Positions 1-12,468 of a DNA stretch of 64,000 nucleotides are shown one piece after another. This stretch comes from Taxawa tesnikishii (nom. ined.). Its lineage: Eukaryota; Ascomycota; Dothideomycetes; Dothideales. A model generated the notes under the pieces. It was not told the DNA's origin. It worked only from the letters and a program-made list of their open reading frames with translations, and searched no databases. A program made the position numbers and the translations under genes. The stretch lies in the NCBI GenBank assembly GCA_030247885.1, contig JAPDRO010000001.1, positions 248,001-312,000 of the forward strand. Direction: 5' to 3'. Each line of letters begins with the position of its first letter. Positions within the stretch are counted from its first letter, which is position 1.

Positions 1-711
1 GCTCAACATATCGTACCATATCTCCGGGACGCCTTACATTGACCGTCCGGCACGGATGTACGCTGAAGCCGCATATCCTTTCTCTTTGCGGTCGCTACAT
101 GGACGGACTTAGAGACCTGCAAAGATGAGCGCGCCCCTCGTCCATCATTCCGGCTGTCCAGGGTCTAGTGTAGGAGATCGAGTAAACACTATCCAACCCC
201 AGACAGGGCACGAATGTGGGTTTTCCAGATCCGGTATAACGACCACTTCACGTCGGATATAGGCATGCGGCCAGCCCAGACTCATATTCACCTTCCTGTC
301 GGTCCCGCTCCGGATTGGTTCAGAATGAACATCACTATCCACCCATACATATCCAATCTATCTGACTTTAGCCAGTAGGATCTAGACCGACACACGTGAG
401 GCAGCTCTTCCTTTGTGATCTCCACGTGCGCATGCATAACAACGCGCTTAGTGCTTATCGTTTGACTTAGGTTGGTTGCATGGCATGGAAAGAATGGCCC
501 CCTCTCGTGAGGGGACAATGCGACTAGGCAATGCCGCACCAGACCAGTAGCCTGCGTCATTCCTGTGACAATAGCAAGCTATCTCGGTATCCGGCCTACA
601 ATAATCAGATCGGATGAGTGCTTCCCATCTTCCACTCCTGTTTAACCACCCAGCTACGTCCTACGCATTCGCCGTCGTTTTCTTCCCTTTCACCCTGAGG
701 ATTCGATCAAG
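1..711. other. intergenic, upstream of permease
   Basis: No coding region, RNA gene or repeat is recognised. Open frames on both strands are short and look random. The last 100 bases are pyrimidine-rich and are presumably the permease promoter and leader. Confidence 0.5.
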
Positions 712-2571
712 ATGACGCTTCCGCACAGCAAAGCCACGCAAGTTTTGTCCATTGAGGAGATTTCTGGTCCAGCTGGCAGTGATAGGGCCCTCGCGGAGGG
801 AACGGATGCAGACGTATGCGATATGCATCGTATGGGTAAGAAACAGGTCTTGCGCGTAAGTACCTCAGATCAGCATCCATTGTACCATTCTGTTGACGAG
901 ACCACCAGAGAGATTTCCGCTTCATATCTATCGTGGGTTTCGTATGTATCCTTCAAAGTACCTGGGAGAGTGCCCTTATGTACGTTCGCATACCGAGTGG
1001 CCGCGACGAATCGAGCATTTACGGCTAGACATAGGGCCAACCAATATGGCTTGCTCAACGGAGGCACGGCCGGAGTCATCTGGGTTACTATTGCCGTCTG
1101 GCTGTGCGCCATGTGTATGATCGCCTCAATAGCCGAGATGGCTTCGATGTGAGGAGGCATACCTGCTTTTACAGCTAGCAAGTCACCGAATGCTGACGTC
1201 GGACAGGGCTCCAACCGCGGGCGGTTCGCTCATACGCATAGATCATTGTCACGTTGCTGCGCTGACGTTCGACAGGGCAATACCATTGGGTATCCGAGTT
1301 TGCACCTACATCTCTCGAGAAACCGCTCAGCTACGTCGTAGGCTGGTGCTGTTGCCTGGGTTGGGTAGCAAGTATCCCGTCCGGTGGCCAATTTTTGGCC
1401 TACCTTGTTGAAGGGCTCGTTCTACTTGTCCACCCTGACGCCAACATAGGAGCACTATGGCAGACGACGTTGATGCTCTTCCTCTTCGTCTGCCTTACCG
1501 TCGCATTCAACATGTTCGCCTCGCATCAGCTTCCACTCGCCGAGGGCATCATATTCGTCCTTCATGTCGTCGGCTTCTTCGTATTCCTTATTGTTTTCTG
1601 GGTCATGGCTGACAAGGCACCGGCGCACGACGTCTTTTTCCAGTTCTCGAATGGTGGAGGATGGCCTAGCATCGGGGTATCCTGCTTGGTTGGGCTCACG
1701 ACGCCACTCTGGATGTTCATCGGACCGGATTGTGGAGCACACATGTCTGAAGAAGTCAAAGATGCTGGACTCGTGCTGCCGAAAGCCATGGTGTGGGCTA
1801 CCTTCATCAACGGTATCATGGGTATCACTATGCTTATCACCTTTTGCTTCTGCGTCGGAGACCTCGACGGAGTGCTGAACAGCCCGACCGGTATTCCCAT
1901 CATCCAACTCACCTACAACGTGACAGGATCTATTCCCGGAACTGTCGTTCTGACGACCCTCTTGATCGTCCTCAGCTTCTTCGGTACGATTACCTGCATC
2001 GCCTCTGCATCACGTCAGGCTTGGGCTTTTGCGCGGGACCAGGGTTTTCCTTTTTCCACCTGGCTAACCTACGTGAGTATCCCCCTCCTACTTCCTCTCA
2101 TCCTCGCTTGATGTCGAGAGCTTACAAGAAACCAAAGGTGCGACCGGGCGTTGACGTTCCCATCAACTCCCTGATCATGTGCCTGGGCGTCTCGCTCGTT
2201 CTGGGCGCCATCAACTTCGGCAGCGACACCGCGCTCAATGCCATCATTGCGGTTTCTAATGCCGCGCTTGTCTTCTCCTACATCATCTCTATCGGATGTC
2301 TTCGCCTGAAGCGGCTACGTGGCGAACCCCTGCTCCCGAGGCGCTGGAGCTTGGGACGATTCGGTGGGCTGGTCAACGATATCGCGCTCGCGTTTCTCCT
2401 CATCAGTTTCGTATTTTCCTTCTTTCCGGAGGAGGTCCACCCAGACGCACCATCCATGAATTGGGCGATTGTCATGTTTGGCGCCACGTGTATCCTGGCA
2501 TTAGGCTATTACGTTGTCGGTGGGGGCAAAAGTATGTGAACCCAGTTATGCTGGTTAGGAAGGAAGAATGA
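712..2571 (+). CDS. APC-family amino acid / GABA / choline-type permease
   Basis: Plasma-membrane or vacuolar amino acid/polyamine/choline transporter of the fungal APC family, about 525 aa with 12 expected membrane spans. Five introns (856-908, 980-1034, 1149-1206, 1224-1275, 2073-2137) restore one continuous frame through hallmark blocks: MGKKQ, RDFRFISIVGF, NGGTAGVIW, MASMAPTAGG, QYHWVSEF and WAFARDQGFPF. As spliced, the frame stops at 2539 after GGGKSM. One base added in the G run at 2522-2526 would instead continue through QKYVNPVMLVRKEE to the stop at 2569-2571, the expected family tail. The substrate cannot be told from sequence. Confidence 0.85.
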
Positions 2572-2672
2572 GAGATGACCGGATTTGCCTGCATGAGTTT
2601 TGAGGGGTTTCTGAATTCACATGTCGATGTGGCTATACGTTTGGGGCATACAGATTCCGCCTGTCAGCCGCA

Positions 2673-4520
2673 TCAATACTCCAATGCATCAGCAAAGGCC
2701 ACAAATCGCCTCCATTGCGTGTCGATTCCCTCCTCCAATCTCTTAATATACCCTTCTCCTCTCATCATTTCGCTCCTGATCTCGTTGTACTTTGCTTCCA
2801 CGCCATCTTTGAACTGGCTCTTGCCGTGACTCTTTGGTACCAAGTCCTTGACTTCGTTGATGAGCCTCCAGATCACGGTAACAAAATCAAAGCCTGCGCC
2901 GAGGAGCTGTACACTGTGAGGATCCTCGTAGTTTTGCAGCATATATACCATCAGCATGAGCAGTGTCCAGGTGTGCACAACACGCACGGGATGAAACCTC
3001 TGCGGGTACAGGACAGGGTCGATTTTGAAGTACGTCTTTGCGGCTTGGAGGAACGCGATGCCGTAGTTGCCCTCCGAGAGCATTCGCACGAAAAGCTCCT
3101 GTCGTAAAGCTGGGTAAGGCTGCCGGGTTATTGCGAACATCTTGCTCTGGTAACACACGCGCATTCCGCTCTCGTACTGTCGGATTGCTTCCTTCACACG
3201 TTCGCAGCTTTTCCCTTTCTCGAGATGGTCGAAGGCCAGGCCTTGGACTGCCGCCAGTCGCCGCTCGTCGACAGAGGGTCCGAGATAATATCTAGGGTCC
3301 TTTGAAAGGGGTGGTCTTCGTAGCATTTGCCGCCGAGCTTGTCCCACTTCTTCTCGAGCTCGTTGGCGGGGCGTAGGAACCGGTCTTCGGGAAGGGTAGG
3401 TCCGAGGCGGCATTTCGAACAGGCGCATGTGAAGTGGAAGCGCTCCTTGAGCTCTACTTGGCGCATAGAGAAGGGGTTGGTTGTGTCGACGTAGGCGATA
3501 AAGACCTCCTCGTCCGGGGCGATAGGGACGAGTGAACGCAGTGATACTCGTGGCCCATCGAATACTACTAGTGCATTCGGTGCACAGGAATGATTTGCGG
3601 CGCAGAGAAGGGGATCAAGCGCGATGCCAAGGGCGTCGAATGTGGAAGTTACGAGCGTTAGTGAATTGTTCACGACCTTATCTATGGTCAGAGCGGTCCT
3701 TGTGAGAGTATACCACACAGTTAGACTGATACGTACCGTACGCCACAGCATTTTCGGAGTGTCTACATCCAGTCCGGCCGCAAAGTACGACGGGGTGGAG
3801 CCGCCAGCAAGTCTCAGAATACCGTTCCACATAAGAAAGTCTGGCATTCCAGAAGTCTTATCGGACATGTCTTTTAGATCGATCTCGTCGTGTCTCTCGA
3901 GCTGCAGCACGGCTTCTTTTTGGGCTTCTGATAGCTGCTTTTCCTTCATGAGGAGAAGCAAGTGCGCAGCGGCTCTCAAGGCGTGTGGAAGGTCTGAAAC
4001 CTTTGACAGATGCTTGCATTCGTACTTGTGTATCAACTTCCAGTGTTTGCTCTGGCATCTCTGGGAGGACAAGGGGTCAAACGATGTGCACAGGCTCGCT
4101 CTTGTCGAGAACCGACGCGGTCAACAAACAAACAGAGAGAAGACGGCTTACCCTGCTGCAGTACTTGACCTTCCTACAACCAGTACATGCCTGCACTGTA
4201 GGTGGAGCGTCTTCAGGCACCACAGCGCTAGGAATGGCTGTCCAAGTGAAGCAATTCGCACATGTATCGGGTATTCTGTCGAGATCTAGTACAGCTACGA
4301 GAGGGCGTGCAAGGGAAAGTATAGTCTCGCCCTCTTTGAAGCTCTCATCTGCAAACAAGCCATTGCCGGAAACAGGAGACGGCCTGACCGAGGCGTGCTT
4401 CTCTCCTGACATGTCGATGGATTGGACGAGCGATGAACGTTGAACGCGCAGCTCTGAAGAATTGAGACGCGTCCAAGGAATGACGTCAACCGCGTTCTTC
4501 ATCCCAACCGTCCTGCACAC
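2673..4520 (-). CDS. SET and MYND domain (SMYD-like) protein, one frameshift
   Basis: Putative protein lysine methyltransferase of about 565 aa. The order is N-terminal SET part (SGNGLFADE), a MYND zinc finger inserted in SET (CANC, CTGCRKVKYCS, then RCQSKHWKLIHKYEC after an intron at 4061-4151), the SET core NHSCAPN with the cofactor-binding asparagine/histidine, a post-SET CxCxKC, and a helical C-terminus. A second intron (3677-3736) is a multiple of three. The reading frame breaks at about 3301-3314: the frame containing LEKKW must shift by one base to reach DPRYYLG and the long C-terminal part, so one base is missing, most simply from a C4 run on the coding strand. The start is uncertain: 4520, 4502 and 4412 (MSGEKH) are all possible. 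The substrate is unknown. Confidence 0.75.
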
Positions 4521-5592
4521 TTCACCACTTCAAAGACCGGCTATGCCGATGCTTCAATGGGGCCAAGACATGGTTGCTGGGTTGTACAGCTGATCCACTT
4601 TACAGGACGGTGTTGTGACAGAGGAAGGAGGCAGAGGAGGGAGGAAGCTGTATATGTAGACTATGGAAATGAGCTAGCGAGGGCGGTGAGAACCAGCGTG
4701 TGCTCAAACATGCACTGAATCCAACCAATGAGACGAACTCTCATCCTGTTAGGGTTATGACTGATGACTACTCGAAGCTCACTATATGGGTCAGGAGAAG
4801 TATGACAAGGCAAGAGGGCCGTGCAAGGGAAACATGCGGAGCTCTGAGGGGGAAAGGCTCAATCAGTGTGGCCACTCTAGACCGCGAGTTGTCAAATGTT
4901 CTCCTGAGACAGCAGTCTCAATAACTTTACGAACTACTGACCTAAGCATGTTGAAAGACAGGCGGGTATTCTTCTATCAATATCCGAGATTTCGACCGGG
5001 TTGACGATCTCCTTCGGGGCCTCTAGCGGGCTCCTGGCCAGAGTGTGTACACTAACGTACCGGACAAGGCATGACAGCACCAGCACCGTACCTCATGAGG
5101 CGCTAGGTTGATATCAATCGTTGGATTTCATATGGCTCGGGAATTGTTTTAACGTCCTTCGTCTCACGCCCGGAACAGACTGACGACCAGCACTACCGGT
5201 TCGGCAGGCGACAAAAGATACAACAACACCATCATGGCATCTCAGTGTGCCTTCTGGCAATAGCAACATGCTGCTCTGTTGCCTATTGAAGCAACTACTG
5301 CGCTTCTCGACAGCGTGGCCAATACTCTGTTTAGGCGATTGTCTGGACTTCGAAGTGAGGGTTAAGTGAAGCTTCAATCCTTCCCTAAACAAGGTCAACT
5401 GAATTCTTTCCTTCACTTCAGATCACCAGCCACCTTCTTCTGCCGCAAAACAATAGCATCTGCACAATAATGATTGTGCTATTCAGCCTTCCAGCCTTCC
5501 AGTTCTTGTAATTAAAACTCCTCCGCCTTCCTTCCACCTTTCTCTTTTTCAACTTTCCTTGCATACAATTCTCGGTCTCCCTTCTTACCAAG
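4521..5592. other. intergenic, 1.07 kb
   Basis: No convincing gene is seen between the divergent SET-MYND gene and the next plus-strand gene. Open frames are under 105 codons without recognisable motifs. The last 150 bases before 5593 are pyrimidine-rich. Confidence 0.4.
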
Positions 5593-6351
5593 ATGAACGC
5601 TACCGAACAGATGCTCCGCGACCGTATCATGAACAGGAACAACAACAAGAAGAAGAAGAAGAAGAAGAAGAAGAAGAAGAAAATGGATATGGATCGCCTT
5701 TACTTTCCTCCCACAATGTCTGAACCGCGCAAGAGACAACGCAGCACCAGCGGAGAACGTCCGCAGTCGAAAAGGCCAATTGTTACAATGTCATCGGCCA
5801 CGTCTTCTCAATCCGCATCTTTTGAATCATCACCACCACAGAGGGCGCTACCGTCAAGCTCAGCCCAACGTCAAGACCGCCCCACCATGAACAGGAGCCT
5901 TCAGGCCACTCTCAATGCCACCTATGACCCTCCACGGACGCCCGCCCAGCAAAAATCAGATGAGCGCTACATCAAGTATGCGCAGCAACGCTTCGACAAT
6001 GAAGCTATGTCCTTCATGATCACCTACTCGTCCATGTGCGATGAGATGGAAGCCAGCAAGGCTGAGCTCAAGGATGTCCTCAATCGCTTCATCCCTGTCA
6101 TGACTGTACTCCACGATGAGGTCGCTAATCTCCGAAGCGAGAACGCGGACCTGAGATGGCGGCTTCAGCAACATGGCGAAAAGCTCGAGAGATATGCTCG
6201 GAGTTTCGACGGCACGATTGAGATGGTGGATGACAGAGTGGATGCCGTTCGTAACAGGATTGAGCAAGTGGCTGGGCGTATGGACGACAGATACGATCAA
6301 GTAGCTCGTCTCCTCGGTCCCTGCCCCTCCTCCAATCCGCAAGACCTGTAG
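5593..6351 (+). CDS. lysine-rich coiled-coil protein, unknown function, in-frame TAG
   Basis: A 252 aa protein that I do not recognise. An N-terminal block of about 12 lysines is encoded by an AAG repeat (5647-5682). Basic, nuclear-localisation-like stretches follow (RKRQR, SKRP), then a Ser-rich linker, and from about residue 130 an alpha-helical region with heptad-like spacing (DEVANLRSENADLRW) suggesting a coiled coil. An alternative start is the ATG of MSEPRKRQR at 5716, which would drop the lysine tract. The frame ends at TAG 6349-6351 but stays open for another 74 codons to TAA 6574-6576, with glutamine- and glutamate-rich, protein-like composition. A CAG-to-TAG change, a readthrough stop, or a C-run contraction near 6322 could explain this. 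Confidence 0.5.
   Translation: MNATEQMLRDRIMNRNNNKKKKKKKKKKKKMDMDRLYFPPTMSEPRKRQRSTSGERPQSKRPIVTMSSATSSQSASFESSPPQRALPSSSAQRQDRPTMNRSLQATLNATYDPPRTPAQQKSDERYIKYAQQRFDNEAMSFMITYSSMCDEMEASKAELKDVLNRFIPVMTVLHDEVANLRSENADLRWRLQQHGEKLERYARSFDGTIEMVDDRVDAVRNRIEQVAGRMDDRYDQVARLLGPCPSSNPQDL
5647..5682 (+). repeat. (AAG)n microsatellite
   Basis: About twelve tandem AAG triplets, coding for a lysine tract if translation starts at 5593. Confidence 0.95.
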
Positions 6352-6576
6352 CAACAAGAGCAGCAGTCTGAGCCGCAACCCGAACAGGAGCTTCGGGAGC
6401 AGATGGAACAATTCCCAACCTACGTCGAACCCGACTTCGCTCAGTTCACCCCAATGAGTCCCGTCCCCAGCTTCAGGCCTTATCGCTCTGCGACATGGCC
6501 CCCGTGCGTCGTAGACATAGACGCCTCTTCGGGCTTGCACCACCGTCGCTGCAGCAAGCGACAAACCAAGCGATAA

Positions 6577-7358
6577 GCCCACTAGCTCAGCAGCAGGTCA
6601 GTCTCAGCAGGCATCACAAACGAAAGGGCAAGCGATGACTCCTTGACCCTCATCGTTACCACTCGGGCACGTTCTGTTTTCCACTTGGCGGCGATGGGAA
6701 GTGATGGATGATCTGCGGTTTAGGGCGAGTGATGACCCCTTGGTCTCTACCAGAAGCACTCTCATGTACTTTCTTCTCTTCCTCGCAAGCGTGGGAGCGA
6801 TGAATCTATCCCGAGCAGACAGCGAACTCAAAGGCATTTTCGTCTCACCTAGCATGATACTGCTACGTTTACCATACAAAACCCACTGCTTTGCAACAGT
6901 TGCTGCCCTCAAAGTTTGGAAGATTCAAGAGTGTCAGGCAAAGAGACCATTCTAGACTCCACTCTTCTGGCGTTGCTGTGTAGACGCAGTGCTTGCCTAC
7001 CCTTGGACAGTGCATTGCTCCAGTTCCCAGTGGTTATACTGAGACCTCAGTGCTATACGTATCTTGGGGATGTTCCAGACGGCCATCCCAGATCCCCGCA
7101 CAGTAACAGCAGTCTTCGTTTTGAACGAGCTCTCATGATATAGGTGCAGTTGACGTGCCGCTTGACTCTGGATACTGTACTGTTTTGAATTCTCAATGCG
7201 CGCAACGAGGTCTTCGTGCCATGGCAACTTTGGCTGTCCTCCATGTAGCAACAATCATCCGACTGAGTCTATCCCCATCATCCCTACCCCTAACGCCATG
7301 CTCCCAAACACAACCCAAACCCGTTTTTTTCAGATAACCCTTCACGCTCTTCCCTCCT
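6577..7358. other. intergenic, 0.78 kb
   Basis: No gene is supported. Small overlapping open frames on both strands lack motifs. Confidence 0.4.
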
Positions 7359-7998
7359 TCACTCAAACCCCTTCCCCTTCCTACTTTCAGCCAACCTTTC
7401 CACCTCATTCACCAAGCCTTGCAACTCCGTCACCCCCTGCTTATCCGGCCCCGCACTCTCAAACTCGACCGCCTCCCTCAACCACTCCCTCGCCTCCTCC
7501 AACCGCCCCATCTCCTTCAAACAAACGCCCCTCCTCCACCACCCCTTCACATTAGCCACCTTCTTCAGCTCAACGCTGCACTCGGCATCCACGGCCGCCT
7601 CCGCCCAGTTCTGCTGCGCCATGTGCGCCTGCGCCCGGTTGCCGTAGAGCATGCTCAGCTCCTCGCGCACCAGGCCCGCGGGCTCCCAGAGCGGTCGCGC
7701 CAGCGCCATGTCCAGCGCTAAGCTGTACATGCGCACCGCGTCGCCGAATTGCGACTTCTTGAACGAGGCGTTGCCGGTTTCCTTGAGCTTGGTGATCTGG
7801 GCCGACCGCTTGGGGTTCACGGGCACGGGCGGTGGGGGGCGGTGTGCGGCGCTTCGATGTCCCGGATGAAGGAGCGGTGGAGGGAGTTTAGAGCGTGGAG
7901 TTCTGCGGTGAGGGCGCTGGTGGGGTGGGATGTCGAGATGGCTTTGGTGCTGGGGTCGATGGTGAGGGGAGTTGGTGGAAGGTGTCGGGGCCTTCCAT
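7359..7998 (-). CDS. SEC72: Sec72-like ER translocation subunit (TPR), two frameshifts
   Basis: Cytosolic TPR component of the Sec62/63 post-translational ER translocation complex, about 213 aa when read through two breaks. It starts MEGPDTFHQLP. A middle frame gives LTIDPSTKAIS to SFIRDIEAP. A third frame gives PPPPVPVNPKRSAQ followed by TPR helices (KLKETGNASFKK, ALDMALARPLWEP, LYGNRAQAHMAQ, GWWRRGVCLKEMGR), which match fungal Sec72 well. Each junction needs one extra base, in G runs of the plus strand at 7966-7969 and 7834-7839 (C runs in the gene). The length and the PVNPKRSAQ block are as expected for filamentous-fungal Sec72. Hri1, whose yeast homologue is reported to contact Sec72, is at 39281-40024. 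Confidence 0.8.
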
Positions 7999-8306
7999 TT
8001 TTGCGGCAGTCGTAGGGTCTTGTTCAGTGTAGTTGTTGTGCGAGGGAATTCTTTTTTGGTCTTTCCTTTCTGTTGCGCCGAGAGTATGGAGTTGTATGGT
8101 CTTGGTAAACCGCACTGAACGAGGGTTCCCGAGGACAGCTGTATGCGAAGCTTGCCGAATATCAGCCGAGTGCGATTCACTCTCAGCCTTCAAGTAAAGA
8201 GTCCCTGGCGAACTGCGGTTGAGGGCGTTACAACGTAGACACAACCGGTTTCCGATACAAGATTCATGTAATGTCACAGTAAACAATTTTATACACAACG
8301 ACTTGA

Positions 8307-10047
8307 CTAGAGCTTCGCCTTCGACTGGCCCGAGACTCTGTTCAGCTCCAGCGGATCCTTCCTCATGACGCCGTACTTCTTGGCCATCTCTGCCGCCTTC
8401 GCTTTCTGCCACTCAATCCTCTCCAGCAGGAACTTGCCGCGCTTGTTCTCGTTCTTTCCCAACTGGACCAAGTGCACCTCATCAGGACCGTCGACGATCC
8501 GCATCGTGCGACCCTGCGCCCACATGTTGGCCAGAGGAGTATCCTGCGAGACACCTGCGCCACCGTAGGCCTGAATGGCACGGTCGATGACAGTAAGTGC
8601 CATGCTTGGGACGAGGACTTTAGCCTCGGCGATCTCCTTGAGCGCGAATTTTGCATCCTACCGGTTGTCAGCGTGAGTGCTACTAAAGGAACGGGTTTCG
8701 GGACTAACTTTGCTGTCGATAGTAATGGCAGCATTGAGCACCGCAAGACGGGCGGCATCGATCTCAATGCGAGAACGCGCGACCCGTTCGAGCATAATGC
8801 TGTGCTCGGAGAGAAATTTGCCGAACGGCTTCTTGCGAGGATCGTTCATGCGAGCAACGAAGAACTCGAGCGCTTTCTCGGCCTGCGATGATCATCAGTG
8901 ATGGGTCAATGACCTAATGGAGGGATGTAAACGCACTGCACCAATACTTCGCATGGCGTGGTGGATTCTTCCTGGTCCGAGTCTGCCCTGAATAACCTCA
9001 AACCCTCTGCCTTCTCCAAGACAGATGTTCTCAACGGGTACCCGCACGTTATTGAAAGTGATGTGACCGTGTCCATGGGGCGCATCGTCGAACCCGAACA
9101 CGCTGAGCATACGGTGGATAGTGATGCCTGGGGTGTCTGCTGGCACAAAGATGACGGATTGCTGCTTGTAGATGCTGGAGTTATTCGGATCCGACTTGCC
9201 CATGACGATGTAGATTTGACACCTCTCGTCACCAGCGCCGGACGACCACCATTTCTAGTGAAGTAAGCAATGGTATCCCGACATAAGATAGTGCTTGAGC
9301 TGCTTACGGAACCATTGAGAACGTATTCATTGCCCTCCCTCCGGATGTTTAATTCGATGTTAGTGGCATCACTCGACGCGACGTCTGGTTCTGTCATCAA
9401 GAATGCCGACCGGATTTTGCCATCGAGGAGTGGCTGCAGCCATCGCTTCTTCTGGGCCTCGGTGCCGTACTTGGCGAACACCTCCATGTTTCCGGTATCA
9501 GGTGCAGCACAGTTGGTGGCCTGAGCACATCTGATCAGCGCCCAGTTCTACCACGTACCCATTCCGCGCCAACTCTTGTCCTTGTTCATCGATCAACGGA
9601 AGGGACATACCTCACTCGCTGTCCTGCTCTTGCCGAGGTACTCTGCCATAAGACCATACTCCAGATTACTGAAACCAGCGCCCTCCTTAAAGTGATTCTT
9701 CGGCAAGAACATGTTCCACAACCCTAACTCTTTCGCCTTCTTCTTCAAGTCTTCAATGACTGGTGGGTGCTGACCGAAACGATGGACGGTGCCCTCTCCG
9801 AGCTGCTGGGCGAATATGCTGTCTGCAGGAATACATTCTTCTTCGACGAATTTCTCGACCTGTTCCCTCTAAGCGAACGTCCAGAGACCTGGAGATCTGG
9901 CAAGCGTACGATGTCCAGTGTCTTCCTTGCTCTCTCGCTCACAAACGGCCTGGCAATAATTGGGATCTTTTCCGATGCTACGGGCTGCTTCCCGTCCGGG
10001 TTGACCATCAGGTTCTCGGAGAACTTGCTCTTCTGTTCCGACGACAT
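8307..10047 (-). CDS. acyl-CoA dehydrogenase (ACAD10/11-like)
   Basis: FAD flavoprotein for alpha,beta-dehydrogenation of acyl-CoA, peroxisomal or mitochondrial, 480 aa. Six exons with introns 8658-8708, 8883-8936, 9255-9307, 9521-9610 and 9860-9909; all exons are whole codons. Recognisable blocks in order are [105 protein letters not shown], and the C-terminal [16 protein letters not shown]. The start chosen is MSSEQ at 10047; an in-frame ATG at 10077 would add ten residues. No N-terminal kinase or cytochrome b5 domain is fused. Confidence 0.9.
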
Positions 10048-10905
10048 TGTTGCAGATGATATATGAGATCTTGACAAACAGAAATAAGAGAGGCAACCAC
10101 AGTATAAGAATCAAAAGGACGTGGGTTAGTAGACAGACGTCTTACCGCATCACCTTACCTCTCCTCACTTACACCCCCGGTTTTCCCCACAGAATCCACA
10201 ACCTCGGCCCCGCGGTACTCGGCTTACATCGACGCATTCACTATGTGAAAGAGGGTTTGGAAACAGCAATGATACGACCGGTAAATGGTAAAGGGATACT
10301 TTGAGAACGATCAGGTCTTTGCTGTTCTGCTCTCAGGTGTCAAGTCAAGAGGTCCTCATAACGCGAAAGACAACGAGATCAGCTATGATACGAGGGGTTT
10401 GTCCTAACCGTAAGAGATGAGAATAGCCATGTGTCTCAAGTCGAAAGCTTTATCTGCATACCGACTCTATAAAACGTGCTCAACCACCAGAGCTATAGTC
10501 ACGGTCTGGAATCCGGTGAGGCCTATTTACGTAGAGCAGTCTCAGTCTCTACTATCCTCGAGCCTTGGCTTTCTCCGCAGTCTTACTACCCGGCTTGAGG
10601 TAGAGGCTTGTATCTACGACCGGACAATCGTTGATCGGGTTCCAAGCATGCATACAAAACTTACCAGTGTCGACACATCCTCCCCAGAGCATGTGAAAAA
10701 CTTGACAACGAGGTTGTTGGAACGGCATCTATCTGGAAGATAGTCCCTGGAATAACTCACGGGAAACCGGGACGGATTACCGAAGAATGCCTCATCGAAC
10801 AAATCCTTCGCGGGGAAGCATAAGTCTTTATTCCATGTTCTCCGAGCATACCTCGTTGAACCCAGTCCTCTGCACGTACGTTTTACAATAACAGTATCTG
10901 ACAAT
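10048..10905. other. divergent promoter region, 0.86 kb
   Basis: Lies between the acyl-CoA dehydrogenase and MFS starts. No motif or gene is supported. Confidence 0.4.
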
Positions 10906-12468
10906 ATGACAACCGTCGTCACCGAGACCTACCACGGAAGAGGGTCGATACCTCGAGCTTACATCTCTGCTCGTCCCTCAGATACAGATATCGAGATGTC
11001 TACCACACGAGAACCAGCCAACTCAGCACGCGCGAGGGATGGGGGAAGACGTGTCGGCGGCGAAGAACCTGTATCGCAATCCCCTGCTCCCACTACCACC
11101 AATGCCCTTTCCACTTCAGCAAAACTGAGATTCGCAAGTTGCGGCTTGTGCTTCTTCGTAGCCGGACTCAACGACGGCTGCATAGGGGCGCTAGTACCGT
11201 ACCTACTGACCGAATATGCCATCACCACAAGCTTTGTGGGAATCGTCTATGGGGTGAACTTCGCCGGTTGGGCAATTGCAGCCTTTTTGATGCCATTGTG
11301 TAAGAACATGGTCGGGCTGAGAGGAACGCTTCTGCTGGGCGCTGCACTTTACGTTGTCGCCCAGACACTGCGTGTGTGGACGCCCCCGTACCCGGTATAC
11401 TGCGTTTCGTATCTCTTCAGCTCTCTCGGTCAAGCTTTCCAAGACGCTCAGGCAAATACGCTTGTTTCTGCCATGTCCGCGTCTCATATATGGCTTGGTA
11501 TGATCCATTCGGCGTACGCCCTGGGGCTGCTGGTAGCCCCATTGATGGCGACGTCGATCGCTTCCGAAGGGCATTGGGCGACCTTCTATGCCATTCCTTT
11601 AGGGATTGGGGTCTTCAACTTTGCTCTGGTCATGCTGGCTTTCTTCTCTATCCGGCAGGTGATCTCTGACGGGGACTCCGAGAACACAGGGAGCGACTCA
11701 CGGAACAACATCAGACTGGACAACCCAGTTGTGAACGTCCAGCATGCTCAATCACAGAACTCTCCTCTGCGAGCCGTGGGGAAGTTCTCAGCCGCGAAAA
11801 AGGAGATGAAGGAGACGCTGCAAGTGCGAGCTGTATGGCTCATAAGCGTTTTCTTCTTCTTTCACCTTGGCGCAATGTTTACCATCACCAGTACGTCCTG
11901 ACCCTTCCACCCATGTCCCTCCATCTGCTTGGCTAACCCGCACACAGACTGGATCGTTGTCTTCCTCTCTACAGTCCGCGGCCTCCCAGTTTCTCGCGCC
12001 GGTTACGTCCCCACCGGCTTTTACGGCGGCATGCTACTTGGCAGGCTTTTGATGCCGCAGCCCACGCATACCTGGCTTGGCGGTGAGCACTACATGTTGA
12101 CTCTCTACTCTATCGCTATGTTCGGCCTCGAACTCATCGTCTGGCGGGTGGATTCCGCAATCGGGGTCTCCGTAGCTTACAGCATCATGGGCTTCTTCTC
12201 TGGGCCATTTTTCGCTGCCGCGATTCAAGTCGCCAGTGAAGTGATCCCCAGGAAAGTGAGCAGCAATGCACTCGGAATCATTTTTGTGGTTGCGCAGTTG
12301 GGTGCGAATGTGTTTCCGGCCATTGCGGGCACGATTGCGGCGAGCGATGGAACTACAGTCATGCAGCCGATTGCGCTGGGTTTGATTGCGGCGATGGGTG
12401 TTGCTTGGTGGGTTGTACCGACCGCTCCGAGGAGCCGTGGTCAGGGAGAAGCAGAGAGTGGTAGATAA
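10906..12468 (+). CDS. MFS transporter (fucose-permease / BSC6-like)
   Basis: Major facilitator of 501 aa, most like the fungal group annotated as bypass-of-stop-codon 6 or fucose permease-like. One intron (11891-11947) joins TIT to NWIVVFLS. A hydrophilic N-terminus of about 70 residues precedes the first span (CGLCFFVAGLNDGCIGALVPYL). A polar central loop (residues about 255-300) separates two six-helix halves, and the second half carries RAGYVPTGFYGGMLLGR. The substrate cannot be assigned. A nearby ATG at 10996 (MSTTREP) could be used instead. Confidence 0.85.

Noticed and set aside
3300-3360. A GTGGGA...CCTAG intron in place of the SET-MYND frameshift
   Set aside because: It would restore frame and is formally possible, but it removes KW..DP residues that fit the family, and the same one-base-loss pattern occurs at other G/C runs.
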